Source: Acidiferrobacteraceae bacterium
GTDB taxonomy: Bacteria; Pseudomonadota; Gammaproteobacteria; Arenicellales; UBA868
NCBI GenBank assembly: GCA_002726415.1
Contig: PBSU01000006.1
Coordinates: 1-53,516 of the forward strand
Length of the DNA: 53,516 nucleotides
Direction: 5' to 3'
Part shown: in pieces, positions 1-7,073 of the stretch
Layout: every line of letters starts with the position of its first letter
Position numbering within the stretch: the stretch's first letter is position 1
Made by a program: the position numbers and the translations under genes
Notes under the pieces: generated by a model
Told to the model about the DNA's origin: nothing
The model's database searches: none
Seen by the model: only the letters and a program-made list of their open reading frames with translations

Positions 1-12
1 GACTTCATAAAG

Positions 13-89
<77 letters not shown>

Positions 90-170
90 GTGGCGGTTAA
101 TTCAACCACTTAGCGATATAAACTGTCTAGTCATTGCGCGGTCGGCGCCACAAAAAGACTCAAAGCCCGG

Positions 171-473
171 CTAGTCGGCAATTACCGCCTTCTCCCGGGG
201 CGCATCGCCGCAGATCCAGATCGGCTTTTCATTTTTCTCGTCCCATCCACCATAGTGCGCATCGTCCGCGCCTTCGGGGCAGATCTTCGCAAACCACTCT
301 TCCAGAGTTAAACCTTCTGCACACGCAGCGCATTGTGGCACCAACCCCCGACAACATGCCCTGGGAATGTCGCAAGCGCAAGAATTGTTCTTTATACAAC
401 CAGACGTGAGTAGGAGTATCAAACCAAGCCCGATCCATCGATAGACTCTGCTATCCCGGGCGGGCCGGCTCAT
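171..473 (-). CDS. Small cysteine-rich lipoprotein, unknown function
   Basis: The 100-residue product starts with a positively charged stretch, a hydrophobic segment (WIGLGLILLLT) and a lipobox-like LTSGC, so it should be exported and lipid-anchored at that Cys. The mature part is rich in cysteine: NNSCAC, ACC, QCAAC, KIC and WIC give eight Cys after the lipobox Cys. This suggests disulphides or metal binding, but there is no CxxCH heme motif and I recognise no family. The chosen ATG at 473 has GGA about ten bases upstream; a TTG at 479 is an alternative start. It lies alone between the tRNA and another small gene on the same strand. Confidence 0.6.
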   Translation of the reverse strand: MSRPARDSRVYRWIGLGLILLLTSGCIKNNSCACDIPRACCRGLVPQCAACAEGLTLEEWFAKICPEGADDAHYGGWDEKNEKPIWICGDAPREKAVIAD

Positions 474-530
474 ATTCAAAATTCCAAGACAAGGTGCGAA
501 GGGGAAACCGGCACAGCTTTGTTCTTTGAT

Positions 531-749
531 CTACTCATCCAAATTAAACCCCTTTCTGCCCACGTGATGCACCGATGTAATCTTCACATCCCTTAAGGTC
601 ACTGAGGCACGGGCATTCTTCAAACATTCTTCAACCTGCTCCTTTGAATCGCCCTGGACCACAACGGTAATATTCTGATCAATCGTGCTGCCATCGGATG
701 CTATAACGGTCAACCCGAGATGCGCCTTGTATTCCTTTGTCCCAATCAT
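531..749 (-). CDS. Small conserved-looking hypothetical protein (72 aa)
   Basis: This is a short soluble protein with alternating hydrophobic and polar stretches (HLGLTVIASDGS, NITVVVQGDS, VTLRDVKITSVHHV) that suggest a small alpha/beta fold. There is no signal peptide and no Cys pair. The start is well supported: GGGAGG followed by AAGGA lies just before the ATG at 749. I do not recognise the family. It is on the same strand as the Mug-like gene upstream, about 40 bp away, so the two may be co-transcribed. Confidence 0.6.
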   Translation of the reverse strand: MIGTKEYKAHLGLTVIASDGSTIDQNITVVVQGDSKEQVEECLKNARASVTLRDVKITSVHHVGRKGFNLDE

Positions 750-789
750 TCCTTGCCTCCCACCTCAATCCATAGGTCCCAGCCAGAGA

Positions 790-1311
790 TTAGCTCTTGT
801 TTGCTAGCGCTAACGCCCGCGAAAAGTGCTCAACAAGATCATCCAGGCGACAATGCGCATTCAACCCACTGGTGTGAGGCATCAGGTAGACGGGTCTGCG
901 CCCTATTGCCACCTTCTGCACCCCAGCCTGAGCACTACGATCTACCACGTTTCGCCACCCACTAAGCCCGACGAAACAGATAGCCTTGGGCCTGAGCCAT
1001 TGTGCCAAACGAATAATCCGGGCAAAACCGGCGTTGTATTCGGCCACGTCTATCTCGTCGGCCCGCCGGGTTGTTCTGCGGACGATATCGGTCATGCCCA
1101 GGCCATGGTATTGCAAAGCGTGGCGGGGGTCGCGGTCAACACTCACCAGGCCGGCCTTTAATGCGGCGGGCCAGAAGCGATTTCCGGGGCGCGCATAACC
1201 GATGCCCGCATCTGCCGAGGAAGGACTGGGGTTCAGGCCTACGATGAGCAGTTTCATTCCGGCGCACACGGTATCAGGCAGGCTCCGCAAGCGAATTAAA
1301 GTCAGGTGCAC
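790..1311 (-). CDS. mug: Mismatch-specific uracil/thymine-DNA glycosylase (Mug/TDG family)
   Basis: The product belongs to the Mug/TDG branch of uracil-DNA glycosylases, which remove uracil or ethenocytosine from mismatched DNA to start base excision repair. The family signature is visible as GLNPSPSSADAG (the GINPGLSSAGTG motif of E. coli Mug), followed by GYARPGNRFWPAAL. The second motif is LMPHTSGLNAH, equivalent to LPNPSGLSR. The conserved SLPDTVCAGMKLLIVGLNP block puts the start before SLPD. GTG at 1311 with GAGG five bases upstream fits and gives 173 residues, close to the family norm. The frame stays open upstream to a second GTG at 1557, described separately. Confidence 0.85.
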   Translation of the reverse strand: MHLTLIRLRSLPDTVCAGMKLLIVGLNPSPSSADAGIGYARPGNRFWPAALKAGLVSVDRDPRHALQYHGLGMTDIVRRTTRRADEIDVAEYNAGFARIIRLAQWLRPKAICFVGLSGWRNVVDRSAQAGVQKVAIGRRPVYLMPHTSGLNAHCRLDDLVEHFSRALALANKS

Positions 1312-1557
1312 TACACCTCGCCTGAAAAGCGCCGCTCCAGAGGGCAAGAACCCGGCACCTACCGCCAGATCTGCGCCACGTTGAGCACCCCACCCCCTTG
1401 TGTTGCGGGGCTCCATTGCGACCCGGACTGTATGCTGGACCGGTAACTCCTGATGCAAACCCCCAAGCACCAGGGGCAACTGGGCGACGTGGCGACCTGC
1501 ACCCACACGAATCCGGGGCCAGCGCCCATCACCGGCTGCAGTCAGTGCTTGACTCAC
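1312..1557 (-). other. Unexplained in-frame extension upstream of mug
   Basis: The mug frame is open for 82 more codons to a GTG at 1557. That GTG has its own Shine-Dalgarno-like AGGGAG nine bases upstream, better than the one at the conserved Mug start. The predicted extension (beginning MSQALTAAGDGRW) is rich in Gly, Arg and Val and resembles nothing I know in Mug proteins. It may be a real N-terminal extension, part of another decayed gene, or a chance open frame in GC-rich DNA. Confidence 0.3.
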
Positions 1558-1599
1558 TTAGATTGTCTCCCTTTCTTTCAGTCCTTGGGACTTTTTCAG

Positions 1600-1605
1600 T
1601 ATAAT
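1600..1605 (+). promoter_or_regulatory. Candidate -10 box for the cytochrome c gene
   Basis: A consensus TATAAT lies about 75 bp before the ATG of the cytochrome gene, in the only stretch between two divergent genes. No good -35 hexamer sits 17 bp upstream (TTTCAG at 18 bp is the nearest), so the assignment is tentative. Confidence 0.4.
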
Positions 1606-1679
1606 CCAGCGCGTCGAACTGATTGCCCCGGCGGGCAGATCATCCCTTTTTACCGATTCGTGCACGGAGGATCCACTGC

Positions 1680-2186
1680 ATGGCAAGCAACATGAGTGAC
1701 CAGAAGTTGGCCAGAAGTTCCGCAATATTCCTCGTCGTGGGCGTCGTACTGACACTATTTTTGATTTTTCTAGGCAACCTGACTGCCGGTACCATCACCG
1801 AGCGTGTACGCGACGAAAGAAATGCCATGGTACAGACTGGCGCCAGTGAGTTACAGCCGGTAGGGCAGATCACCGTTGGCGATCAGAGTGAAACCTCGAC
1901 CCAGACGACCCAGGTAGCAGCCGCCGCTACCGCAATTGACGGCGCCGGCATTTACCAGGGTGCCTGTATGGCCTGTCACGCAGCAGGGATCGCTGGCGCT
2001 CCCCGGGTTGGCGATGCCGCAGCCTGGACCGATCGGATCGCGCAGGGAGCCGATACCCTCTACAGCCACGCTATTGAGGGCTTTCAGGGAAAGGCGGGCA
2101 TGATGCCTGCCAAGGGTGGCAATATGGGTCTATCTGATGATGAGGTCAAAGCAGCTGTGGATCATATGCTCGCGCAATCCCAATAA
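1680..2186 (+). CDS. Membrane-anchored monoheme cytochrome c5-like protein
   Basis: The 168-residue protein has one N-terminal membrane segment (about residues 15-34, AIFLVVGVVLTLFLIF) acting as an uncleaved anchor. A Ser/Thr/Gln-rich linker (about 55-85) follows, then a C-terminal class I cytochrome c domain. Heme binding is shown by CMACH at 96-100, and MMPAKGG at 141-147 supplies the axial Met. The layout matches c5-type periplasmic electron carriers that feed a terminal oxidase or another reductase. The ATG at 1680 has a strong GGAGG nine bases upstream. An intrinsic terminator follows, so the gene is probably monocistronic. Its redox partner cannot be told from the neighbours. Confidence 0.88.
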   Translation: MASNMSDQKLARSSAIFLVVGVVLTLFLIFLGNLTAGTITERVRDERNAMVQTGASELQPVGQITVGDQSETSTQTTQVAAAATAIDGAGIYQGACMACHAAGIAGAPRVGDAAAWTDRIAQGADTLYSHAIEGFQGKAGMMPAKGGNMGLSDDEVKAAVDHMLAQSQ

Positions 2187-2210
2187 AGGGCGCATGGCAA
2201 ATATAAAAAA

Positions 2211-2234
2211 GGTCGGCTTCGCCGGCCTTTTTTT
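2211..2234 (+). terminator. Rho-independent terminator after the cytochrome c gene
   Basis: A GGTCGGC-TTC-GCCGGCC hairpin is followed directly by seven T. An A-run precedes it, so it could also serve the convergent gene ending at 2246. Confidence 0.88.
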
Positions 2235-2245
2235 GGCTTTCGGTT

Positions 2246-2485
2246 CTAACTAAACGCATTAAATGCAATGATTGTCTGGGTCTCGCGAATCCCTTCGAGG
2301 GTCTGAACCCGTTTATTCACAAAATGACCCGCATCGTCCTGCTCTGACACATAACACTTGGCCAGCAGGTCATAAGGTCCGGAAATTGAATAGACCTCAG
2401 ATACCCCCTCAACGTCGACCAGGGCTTGTGCCACCTGGTATGACTGTCCCAGCTCACACTTCACTTGCACAAAAATAGTCTGCAT
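2246..2485 (-). CDS. Stand-alone Lrp/AsnC ligand-binding (RAM) domain protein
   Basis: The 79 residues match only the C-terminal ligand-binding domain of Lrp/AsnC regulators: a beta strand (TIFVQVKCEL), a helix, then VEGVSEVYSISGPYDLLAKCYV and IRETQTIIAF. There is no helix-turn-helix, so it cannot bind DNA alone. Stand-alone RAM proteins of this kind oligomerise and bind amino acids or modulate a full-length partner. It starts 13 bp after trpD on the same strand and is probably the last gene of that operon, with the shared terminator at about 2211-2234 behind it. An amino-acid-sensing role is inference. Confidence 0.85.
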   Translation of the reverse strand: MQTIFVQVKCELGQSYQVAQALVDVEGVSEVYSISGPYDLLAKCYVSEQDDAGHFVNKRVQTLEGIRETQTIIAFNAFS

Positions 2486-2498
2486 GACCCTCTCCTGA

Positions 2499-3527
2499 TT
2501 ACTGTTGGACAGAGAACTGCTGGGTGTACGCCGCCAGTTCCTCTAGTTTGGTATAGGCGGCTTTACTCTGAAGCACCTCACGGGCTCGCGCCACACCCTG
2601 TTCGAGCGACTCTGCCAGATCTGCTGCGTAGATAGTCGCACCCGCATTCACTGCGACCATATCCGCAGCAGGTCCTGCCTCACCGGTCAGCGCGGATCGA
2701 ATCATTTGCAAACTTTGCTGGGCGTCTTGCACCACCAATCCCTCCAGCGACTGACGGGTGATCCCAAATTGTTCTGGCGAAAGCCGATAATCTTCTATTC
2801 GACCATTGTGCAACTCGGTTACCGCAGTATCGGCAGCGATACTGATCTCATCGAGCCCATCATCGGAACAAACCACCAGGGTGTGCACACTCCCCAGATT
2901 GGCAAATACCTCTGCTAGTGGGTGAACCCACGCTTGATCGAACACACCGACCAATTGCCACTTGGCTGCCGCAGGATTAGTCAGCGGCCCTAGCAGATTA
3001 AATAAAGTCCGGATTCCGATTTCGCGTCGCGGCCCTACAGCATGTCGTGTCGCACCATGATGTGTGGGTGCAAACATAAATCCAATGCCCACTGAATCTA
3101 TTGTCCGGCCCACTTGTTCGGGACTGAGCGCAATGTTAACCCCGGCAGCCTCAAGTACATCCGCGCTGCCCGATTTTCCGGTAGCTGCCCGATTACCGTG
3201 CTTAGCCATGGTCGCCCCGGCAGCGGTGGCCACTAGAGCTGCCGCAGTTGAGACATTAAATAGGCCGGCACCATCTCCTCCCGTTCCTACCGTATCGGCA
3301 ACCTGCGCTGACTGTACTTTTACCCTGGCCGCAAGCTCGCGCATGACCCGCGCGGCGCCGGTCAATTCTTCGACCGTCTCCCCCTTAATATGCAGTGCTG
3401 TAAGGACCGCTCCGATCTGAGCCGGCGTAGCATCACCTTGCATAATAATGCGCATGATGTCGCCCATCTCATCGCCACTGAGGTCCTGCCCTTTTGAAAG
3501 CGCGCGGGTAGCTTCTTGTATATTCAT
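2499..3527 (-). CDS. trpD: Anthranilate phosphoribosyltransferase
   Basis: The enzyme transfers phosphoribose from PRPP to anthranilate, the second committed step of tryptophan synthesis. Hallmarks are the PRPP-binding GTGGDG at residues 81-86, NVST just after, KHGNRAATGKSGSADVLE from 109, and the anthranilate-site region with HHGATRHAVGPRREIG. At 342 residues it is full length. ATG at 3527 has AGGA nine bases upstream; an in-frame start at 3557 is less likely. The usual neighbours trpE, trpG and trpC are absent. The gene lies 35 bp after a quinone reductase and 13 bp before a RAM-domain gene. Confidence 0.95.
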   Translation of the reverse strand: MNIQEATRALSKGQDLSGDEMGDIMRIIMQGDATPAQIGAVLTALHIKGETVEELTGAARVMRELAARVKVQSAQVADTVGTGGDGAGLFNVSTAAALVATAAGATMAKHGNRAATGKSGSADVLEAAGVNIALSPEQVGRTIDSVGIGFMFAPTHHGATRHAVGPRREIGIRTLFNLLGPLTNPAAAKWQLVGVFDQAWVHPLAEVFANLGSVHTLVVCSDDGLDEISIAADTAVTELHNGRIEDYRLSPEQFGITRQSLEGLVVQDAQQSLQMIRSALTGEAGPAADMVAVNAGATIYAADLAESLEQGVARAREVLQSKAAYTKLEELAAYTQQFSVQQ

Positions 3528-3562
3528 CTTTTCATTCCTGCCTGATGCTCCACTCAAGCGTT

Positions 3563-4540
3563 TCAGGGCAAAAGAACACTGGCGCCCGTGGTTCGCCGCC
3601 CCTGCAAATCCGCATGAGCCGTCGCCGCATCTGCGAGCGCATATTCCTGATTGATATCGGCCTTGACGGCACCCTTTTGTATTACCTCAAAGAGTTCTGT
3701 GGCGCAGTGTATGAGGCTCTCCCGATCAGCCGTATAGTGAAAAAGCGTCGGACGGGTCAGATAGAGAGACCCTTTAGCCGAGAGTATTGACGGATCAAAC
3801 GGGGCTACGTTGCCCGAACTCTGTCCAAAAAGTGCCAGGGTCCCCCGTGGTTTCAAACAATCCAGGCTGCCTTCAAAAGTATCCTGCCCGACCGAGTCGT
3901 ATACGGCATCGACCCCTTGACCGTCGGTTAACTCTCGAACCCGATCGACAAAATTTTCCCGGCTGTAAACAATGGTATGAGTGCAACCGTGTGCCTGGGC
4001 CAGTTCCGCCTTTTCATCCGAACCCACGGTGCCTATGATCGTGACACCAAGGTGACACGCCCATTGGCAGGCTATCAAGCCAACCCCGCCTGCTGCCGCA
4101 TGAAAAAGAATCGTGTCTCCCGCCTTAAGCGCGACAGTGCTGCGCATCAGATACTGCGCTGTCATGCCTTTGAGCATCATCGCCGCGGCGACCCGATCAT
4201 CGATCGAGTCCGGCAGCTTTACCAGTTTATCTGCGCTAATCAGCCGAGCTTCTGAGTAGGCACCGATGGGCTGTGCCGCGTACGCGACCCGACTTCCCGG
4301 CGCGAACTGATCTACGCCTTGGCCAACCGCCTCAACCAACCCCGCCCCTTCAAAACCAGGCGTAAATGGTAAATGGGGTGCGGGATAGGTTCCGGTGCGA
4401 AAATACACATCAATGTAATTCAGCCCAATCGCGGTATGACGAAGTCGAACCTCCCCAGGTCCGGGATCCCCGACTTCCTGCGCTTCCCAACTCAAAACGT
4501 CAGGTCCGCCTATCTGGTGCACTTTTATGGCATGGTTCAT
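3563..4540 (-). CDS. qor: NADPH:quinone oxidoreductase (zinc-independent MDR family)
   Basis: This 325-residue medium-chain dehydrogenase/reductase matches Qor-type quinone reductases. The N-terminal catalytic domain has GLNYIDVYFRTGTYP and PFTPGFEGAGLVEAVG. The Rossmann domain follows with the nucleotide-binding HAAAGGVGLIACQWA, then YDSVGQDTFEGSLDCL. Zinc-ligand cysteines of alcohol dehydrogenases are absent, as expected for the quinone reductase branch. It would reduce quinones with NADPH in the cytosol. It starts 38 bp after the decarboxylase-like gene and ends 35 bp before trpD, which suggests one transcript. Exact substrate is unknown. Confidence 0.9.
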   Translation of the reverse strand: MNHAIKVHQIGGPDVLSWEAQEVGDPGPGEVRLRHTAIGLNYIDVYFRTGTYPAPHLPFTPGFEGAGLVEAVGQGVDQFAPGSRVAYAAQPIGAYSEARLISADKLVKLPDSIDDRVAAAMMLKGMTAQYLMRSTVALKAGDTILFHAAAGGVGLIACQWACHLGVTIIGTVGSDEKAELAQAHGCTHTIVYSRENFVDRVRELTDGQGVDAVYDSVGQDTFEGSLDCLKPRGTLALFGQSSGNVAPFDPSILSAKGSLYLTRPTLFHYTADRESLIHCATELFEVIQKGAVKADINQEYALADAATAHADLQGRRTTGASVLLP

Positions 4541-4578
4541 TTATTTGTTACCGTTTTTATATCCAGGGTGCATTAGTT

Positions 4579-5739
4579 TCAATCACCAAAATTATTTTCA
4601 ACAGCGACAAAAGTGTCGGCAAAGAATCCATTGAAGTGAGTGCGACAGGCAGCCCCATAAGCCCCGATACTGTCGAACTCTATCCAATCTCCCTCTGCGA
4701 TATCGTCAGGGAGCGAAATGGCACGGGGGAATATATCCAGCGAATCACAGGTAGGTCCGTACAAGGTGAATTCCCGCATTTCGGAGGAGAACGTTCTAGC
4801 CTGCACAGCACGCACCGGCAAATGAAGCTTGTATTTTTCTTCAATAAAACTGCCGTACATGCCATCGTTGAGATACAGCGCCCTGTCTTTACGCAGATGC
4901 ACCTGAGTAATCAAAGACTCCCCGTCGACACAAAGCGCCCGACCGGGCTCACATAAAACCCGGCAATCCTCGGGAAGCGTCAAAGCGGCTAACCCGGCGC
5001 GGGTAGCGGTAAAGTAACTATCCAGTTCTGCACCCTGGGAATTGAGATACCAACCCGGAAACCCGCCGCCCACGTCAACACAACTGGGGCCTGCCCCAAT
5101 CCCGGCGATCGCCTCACCGACCAGATCCAACCCCACGCGAAAGCCTCCGGCATCAAGGCATTGGGAGCCCACATGAAAACAAAGACCATACCGATAACCT
5201 CGCGACAACGCATCCTTGGCAAGCGCGATGGCCTCGGGCACCGGGGCGCCGAACTTGCTCGAAAGCTCATAGACGGCACCCTCGTAATGAATTGCCAGGC
5301 GTACCACGATAACGGTATCGGGTCCAGGCGGAATGATCTGGGCGATCTTCTCAAGTTCCGATGCGTGATCGACAACATAGTGGCTGAGCCCATATACCTG
5401 ATAAGCCGAGCGGATTGCAGCACGGCTTTTTACCGGGTGCATGAAGTAACTGGTCCCCTCAGGCAGTTGCTCTGAGACCTGCGCCACCTCGGCCAACGAG
5501 GCGGTATCAAAATGTCGAATCCCGGCTGCAAATAGCGCATCCAGCATATGCGGGTTAGGGTTACACTTCACCGCATACAAGACATCGCCAGGAAAGCCTT
5601 CGATAAACCGGCGAGCCACAGCGGTGATTTCGTGCTGGCGCACACAAAAAACCGGGTAACTCGGCTCAAGCTTGGCAACCACGGCCTCGGGTGACGCATA
5701 AACCGGCAAATCAACTGCCTGGCGCCGAGATGCATCCAT
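4579..5739 (-). CDS. PLP-dependent ornithine/lysine decarboxylase (Orn/DAP/Arg decarboxylase 2 family)
   Basis: The 386-residue protein is an alanine-racemase-fold decarboxylase. The PLP lysine is Lys58 in YAVKCNPNP. Further motifs are FHVGSQ, the phosphate-binding VGGGFPG, CEPGRAL, and YGPTCDSLD, which carries the catalytic Cys typical of ornithine decarboxylases. The likely reaction is ornithine (perhaps lysine) to putrescine (cadaverine) in polyamine synthesis. ATG at 5739 is preceded by GGAG at good spacing; an open frame continues upstream to 5853 without homology. It heads the minus-strand cluster with qor and trpD and is divergent from an MFS transporter. Diaminopimelate decarboxylase is less likely because of the length and the Cys motif. 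Confidence 0.87.
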   Translation of the reverse strand: MDASRRQAVDLPVYASPEAVVAKLEPSYPVFCVRQHEITAVARRFIEGFPGDVLYAVKCNPNPHMLDALFAAGIRHFDTASLAEVAQVSEQLPEGTSYFMHPVKSRAAIRSAYQVYGLSHYVVDHASELEKIAQIIPPGPDTVIVVRLAIHYEGAVYELSSKFGAPVPEAIALAKDALSRGYRYGLCFHVGSQCLDAGGFRVGLDLVGEAIAGIGAGPSCVDVGGGFPGWYLNSQGAELDSYFTATRAGLAALTLPEDCRVLCEPGRALCVDGESLITQVHLRKDRALYLNDGMYGSFIEEKYKLHLPVRAVQARTFSSEMREFTLYGPTCDSLDIFPRAISLPDDIAEGDWIEFDSIGAYGAACRTHFNGFFADTFVAVENNFGD

Positions 5740-5809
5740 TTTGGGCTCCAGAATCTGGGGTTCTTCTTTCCGGGGTGCGATTCTGACACAACCACTAGGT
5801 GTAAATCTG

Positions 5810-6991
5810 TTGGCAACAATCGAACACCCACCGACCAAGGTTCTTGGCCCCACTGCCCTCCAGGGGGTTTGTGTGCTCGGTCATCTGGCCAACGACTGGC
5901 TCCCCGGTGCCATATGGCTGTTAGCACCGGCAATCGGCCTGGCATTTGATCTTAAGCCCTCGCAAGTCGGCCTGCTGCTGGCGATCCACTCGATCGGCGC
6001 ATCGCTGGCCTATTTTCCTGCGGGCATTCTCGCAGACCGGGTTCAGGCACAAGGACGACTGCTTCTGGCGACTTTCTGGTGGGTGACGCTCGGCTATCTA
6101 CTCGCCTCCACCGCCCCGGGATTCTGGTCGCTCGCCCTGCTCCTCGCTCTGGGCGGTATGGGCGATGCCGCGTGGCATCCGATTGCGACCGGAATGCTGG
6201 TCCGACAGATGCCTGGACAACGCGGGCAGGTGCTGGGTATTCACGCTGTCGGCGGCACGCTGGCCGAGGTGCTATCACCCCTGCTGGTGGGTTTTCTCCT
6301 TGCGGTGCTGGATTGGCGCCAGGTTCTCCAGGTCTCAATTGTGCCAACGGCTATGATGGGCGTGGCATTCTTCTTTCTTGCCCGGCGCATCCCAATGCGC
6401 CACGCGAGCACCGCCCTATCGCGCGCTGACCTGAGCGCCTTCATCACCCAGTGGCGCAGCCGAACCGGAGTCCTGTTGATTGCCGGAATCGCGACTTACA
6501 ACATGGCATTAATTGCGCTGATGACGATGACCCCATTTTTCGCCCAGCGAACGTTAGGGTTCAGTCCAGCCCAGGCTGGGATAGCGTTTGCCATCGCGAT
6601 GCTGGCGGGCTCTATCGGTCAGCCACTGGTAGGACGACTGTCAGACCGACAGGGGCGTTTTGGTATTTTTTTAGTCAGCTCCATCGTAGCGGCCACACTC
6701 GCTATCGCAGTCGTCTTGTTTGACTCGCCACCGCTGGTTATCAGCCTGCTGACCCTAGCTATGGCTGTATTGGTCGCGATCCGTTCTGGTGTGCTCGCCA
6801 TGGCGGTGGATCACGCAAGCAAACACGAGGCCACAGCGCTGGGGTTCATCTTCGTAGTCCTCGATGGGGTAGGTGCGCTGGGTGCCGTACTCGCGGGGCT
6901 CGTGGGAGATTTCCACCTGGTCGCCAGTTTCGCCCTTGCGGGGGGCTTTTCTATCATCGCTGTGATCTTTATTGCCGCGAGCCGGCGCTGA
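5810..6991 (+). CDS. Major facilitator superfamily transporter
   Basis: About 393 residues form roughly twelve hydrophobic segments with the MFS loop after TM2 (GILADRVQAQGR) and its repeat in the second half (LVGRLSDRQGRFG). This places it in the inner membrane as a proton-coupled carrier, but the substrate cannot be read from sequence. No ATG sits near the expected start. TTG at 5810 with AGGTG eight bases before it gives the normal MFS length; an upstream TTG at 5741 has no ribosome site. It is divergent from the decarboxylase, so polyamine or amino acid efflux is possible, but this is inference. Confidence 0.85.
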   Translation: MATIEHPPTKVLGPTALQGVCVLGHLANDWLPGAIWLLAPAIGLAFDLKPSQVGLLLAIHSIGASLAYFPAGILADRVQAQGRLLLATFWWVTLGYLLASTAPGFWSLALLLALGGMGDAAWHPIATGMLVRQMPGQRGQVLGIHAVGGTLAEVLSPLLVGFLLAVLDWRQVLQVSIVPTAMMGVAFFFLARRIPMRHASTALSRADLSAFITQWRSRTGVLLIAGIATYNMALIALMTMTPFFAQRTLGFSPAQAGIAFAIAMLAGSIGQPLVGRLSDRQGRFGIFLVSSIVAATLAIAVVLFDSPPLVISLLTLAMAVLVAIRSGVLAMAVDHASKHEATALGFIFVVLDGVGALGAVLAGLVGDFHLVASFALAGGFSIIAVIFIAASRR

Positions 6992-7038
6992 ACAGCCTTA
7001 GGTGACTGCAGTCCGGAGTTGCTGATCGAATTCCGTTA

Positions 7039-7058
7039 TACTGTATATTTATACAGTA
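7039..7058. promoter_or_regulatory. LexA (SOS) box upstream of dnaE2
   Basis: The palindrome reads TACTGTATATTTATACAGTA, which differs from the gammaproteobacterial consensus CTGT-(AT)4-ACAG only in its AT centre. A -10-like TATACT (7037-7042) overlaps its left edge, so bound LexA would block the promoter. The first in-frame codon of dnaE2 follows within 16 bp. Confidence 0.93.
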
Positions 7059-7073
7059 TTGTCGGAAAACAAT

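Noticed and set aside
4366-4956. A 196-residue plus-strand frame opposite the decarboxylase-like and qor genes
   Set aside because: It runs antisense across genes with clear homology and shows no protein similarity itself.
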